The notes below the pieces were generated by a model. That model was given only the letters and a program-made list of their open reading frames with translations. It did no database searches and was not told the DNA's origin. Shown in pieces: positions 6,279-6,632 of a stretch of DNA of 6,632 bases (position 1 is its first letter; each line of letters starts with the position of its first letter). This DNA comes from Candidatus Competibacteraceae bacterium (GTDB lineage Bacteria > Pseudomonadota > Gammaproteobacteria > Competibacterales > Competibacteraceae). The DNA is taken from NCBI GenBank assembly GCA_012032855.1, contig JAAUQA010000187.1:1-6632 (forward strand), written 5' to 3'. Both the position numbers and the translations under genes were made by a program.

Positions 6279-6293
6279 TACGTCCATGACGTA
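6279..6293. promoter_or_regulatory. Inverted repeat upstream of the toxin remnant (possible old operator)
   Basis: TACGTC-CAT-GACGTA is a perfect 6-base inverted repeat with a 3-base centre, 12 bases upstream of the proposed toxin start. The minus strand reads TATGAT at 6280-6275, a fair -10 box that the repeat overlaps, but no good -35 box is seen. This is where a self-repressing toxin-antitoxin operator would be expected. Its meaning now is uncertain. Confidence 0.3.
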
Positions 6294-6345
6294 CAGCGAT
6301 CCGGGTTGTATTATTGCATTGATCACTTTGCCGGATACGCCAACC

Positions 6346-6632
6346 ATGATGAGGACCGAAGTAGCTCAGCTGCAGGATAAACTTGCCGAAGCCGATTATG
6401 TCGCCGATCAATCCCTGGCGACGACGTTGATGCTTTTGGTGCATTTGGGAAGGCCGCTGCTGTTAGAAGGGGATGCCGGCGTGGGCAAAACCGAAGTGGC
6501 CAAGGCATTGGCCAAAGTGTTCGAATGCCCGCTAATCCGCCTGCAATGCTATGAGGGGCTGGATGCCAATGCCGCCGTCTATGAATGGAATTATCAGCAT
6601 CAACTGTTAACCATCAAACTACAAGAACAACA
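6346..6632 (+). CDS. MoxR-family AAA+ ATPase, CoxD-like, N-terminal part
   Basis: The first 95 residues of an AAA+ ATPase that runs off the window. After MMRTEVAQLQDKLAEADYVA comes LGRPLLLEGDAGVGKTEVAK with a Walker A motif (G42-T49, GDAGVGKT), then PLIRLQCYEGLDANAAVYEW, a stretch typical of the CoxD branch of MoxR ATPases. MoxR proteins act as chaperones that remodel or insert cofactors into partner complexes, usually beside a von Willebrand factor A protein; CoxD works with CO-dehydrogenase-type molybdenum hydroxylases. The start is ATG 6346 or 6349; no clear ribosome site is seen. The frame is open farther upstream to 6103, but that part has no family likeness and runs over the toxin remnant. 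It is not a T3SS gene and probably belongs to the flanking chromosome. Confidence 0.85.
   Translation, partial: MMRTEVAQLQDKLAEADYVADQSLATTLMLLVHLGRPLLLEGDAGVGKTEVAKALAKVFECPLIRLQCYEGLDANAAVYEWNYQHQLLTIKLQEQ

Noticed and set aside
6103..6345. Open frame continuing upstream of the MoxR start
   Set aside because: The family likeness begins at MMRTEVAQLQ. The upstream part lies opposite the toxin-antitoxin remnant and resembles nothing.
6229..6444. A 71-codon minus-strand frame over the MoxR start
   Set aside because: It lies opposite the conserved MoxR coding sequence and shows no family pattern. Only its end crosses the toxin remnant, in a different frame.
1..6632. tRNA, rRNA, CRISPR array or insertion sequence
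   Set aside because: No cloverleaf, no regularly spaced repeats, no transposase-like protein and no terminal inverted repeats were seen.

Overview
The window is a stretch of a non-flagellar type III secretion system (T3SS) operon read on the + strand, in the order sctD (3' end), sctE, sctF candidate, sctG, sctI, a DUF1521-type secreted protein, sctJ, sctK, sctL. The order D-E-F-G-(H)-I-J-K-L is that of Ysc-like injectisome operons. Here a large acidic protein ending in a DUF1521 metal-ion-inducible autocleavage domain (the domain of rhizobial NopE) sits between the inner-rod and inner-ring genes. Base composition is moderate (roughly 50-55 % GC by eye), and the families point to a proteobacterium, probably gamma or beta. 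I cannot name the genus.

Region by region: bases 1-320 hold the periplasmic C-terminus of SctD. Bases 317-556 hold the SctE co-chaperone. Bases 557-739 are non-coding and carry an 18-bp perfect palindrome. Bases 740-949 hold a 69-residue protein in the needle (SctF) slot. Bases 950-1056 contain a nested hairpin, and 1057-1422 hold the SctG TPR chaperone. Bases 1485-2155 hold an unusually long SctI, and 2242-3865 the DUF1521 protein with two diverged N-terminal repeats. Then come the lipoprotein SctJ (3957-4829), SctK (4798-5484) and the SctL stator (5462-6088).

Right after sctL the character changes. On the minus strand (about 6060-6267) lie remnants of a RelE/HigB-like toxin and its 'MSKRD.FAEL' antitoxin, with the body of the toxin deleted. 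A CoxD-type MoxR AAA+ ATPase then begins at 6346 on the + strand and runs out of the window. I read this as the edge of the T3SS gene block.

The proposed division of labour is as follows. SctD and SctJ form the inner-membrane rings. SctF and SctI form needle and rod, with SctE and SctG keeping the needle subunit soluble. SctK and SctL belong to the cytosolic sorting platform. The DUF1521 protein is probably a secreted substrate.

Three T3SS genes and the toxin remnant contain single-base frame breaks, mostly at short homopolymers: 30-33, 126-128, about 1534, 2304-2314, 2457-2459 and 6260-6262. Each is repaired by adding or removing one base. They are either sequencing or assembly errors or early decay of the locus. 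This needs settling before calling the system functional.
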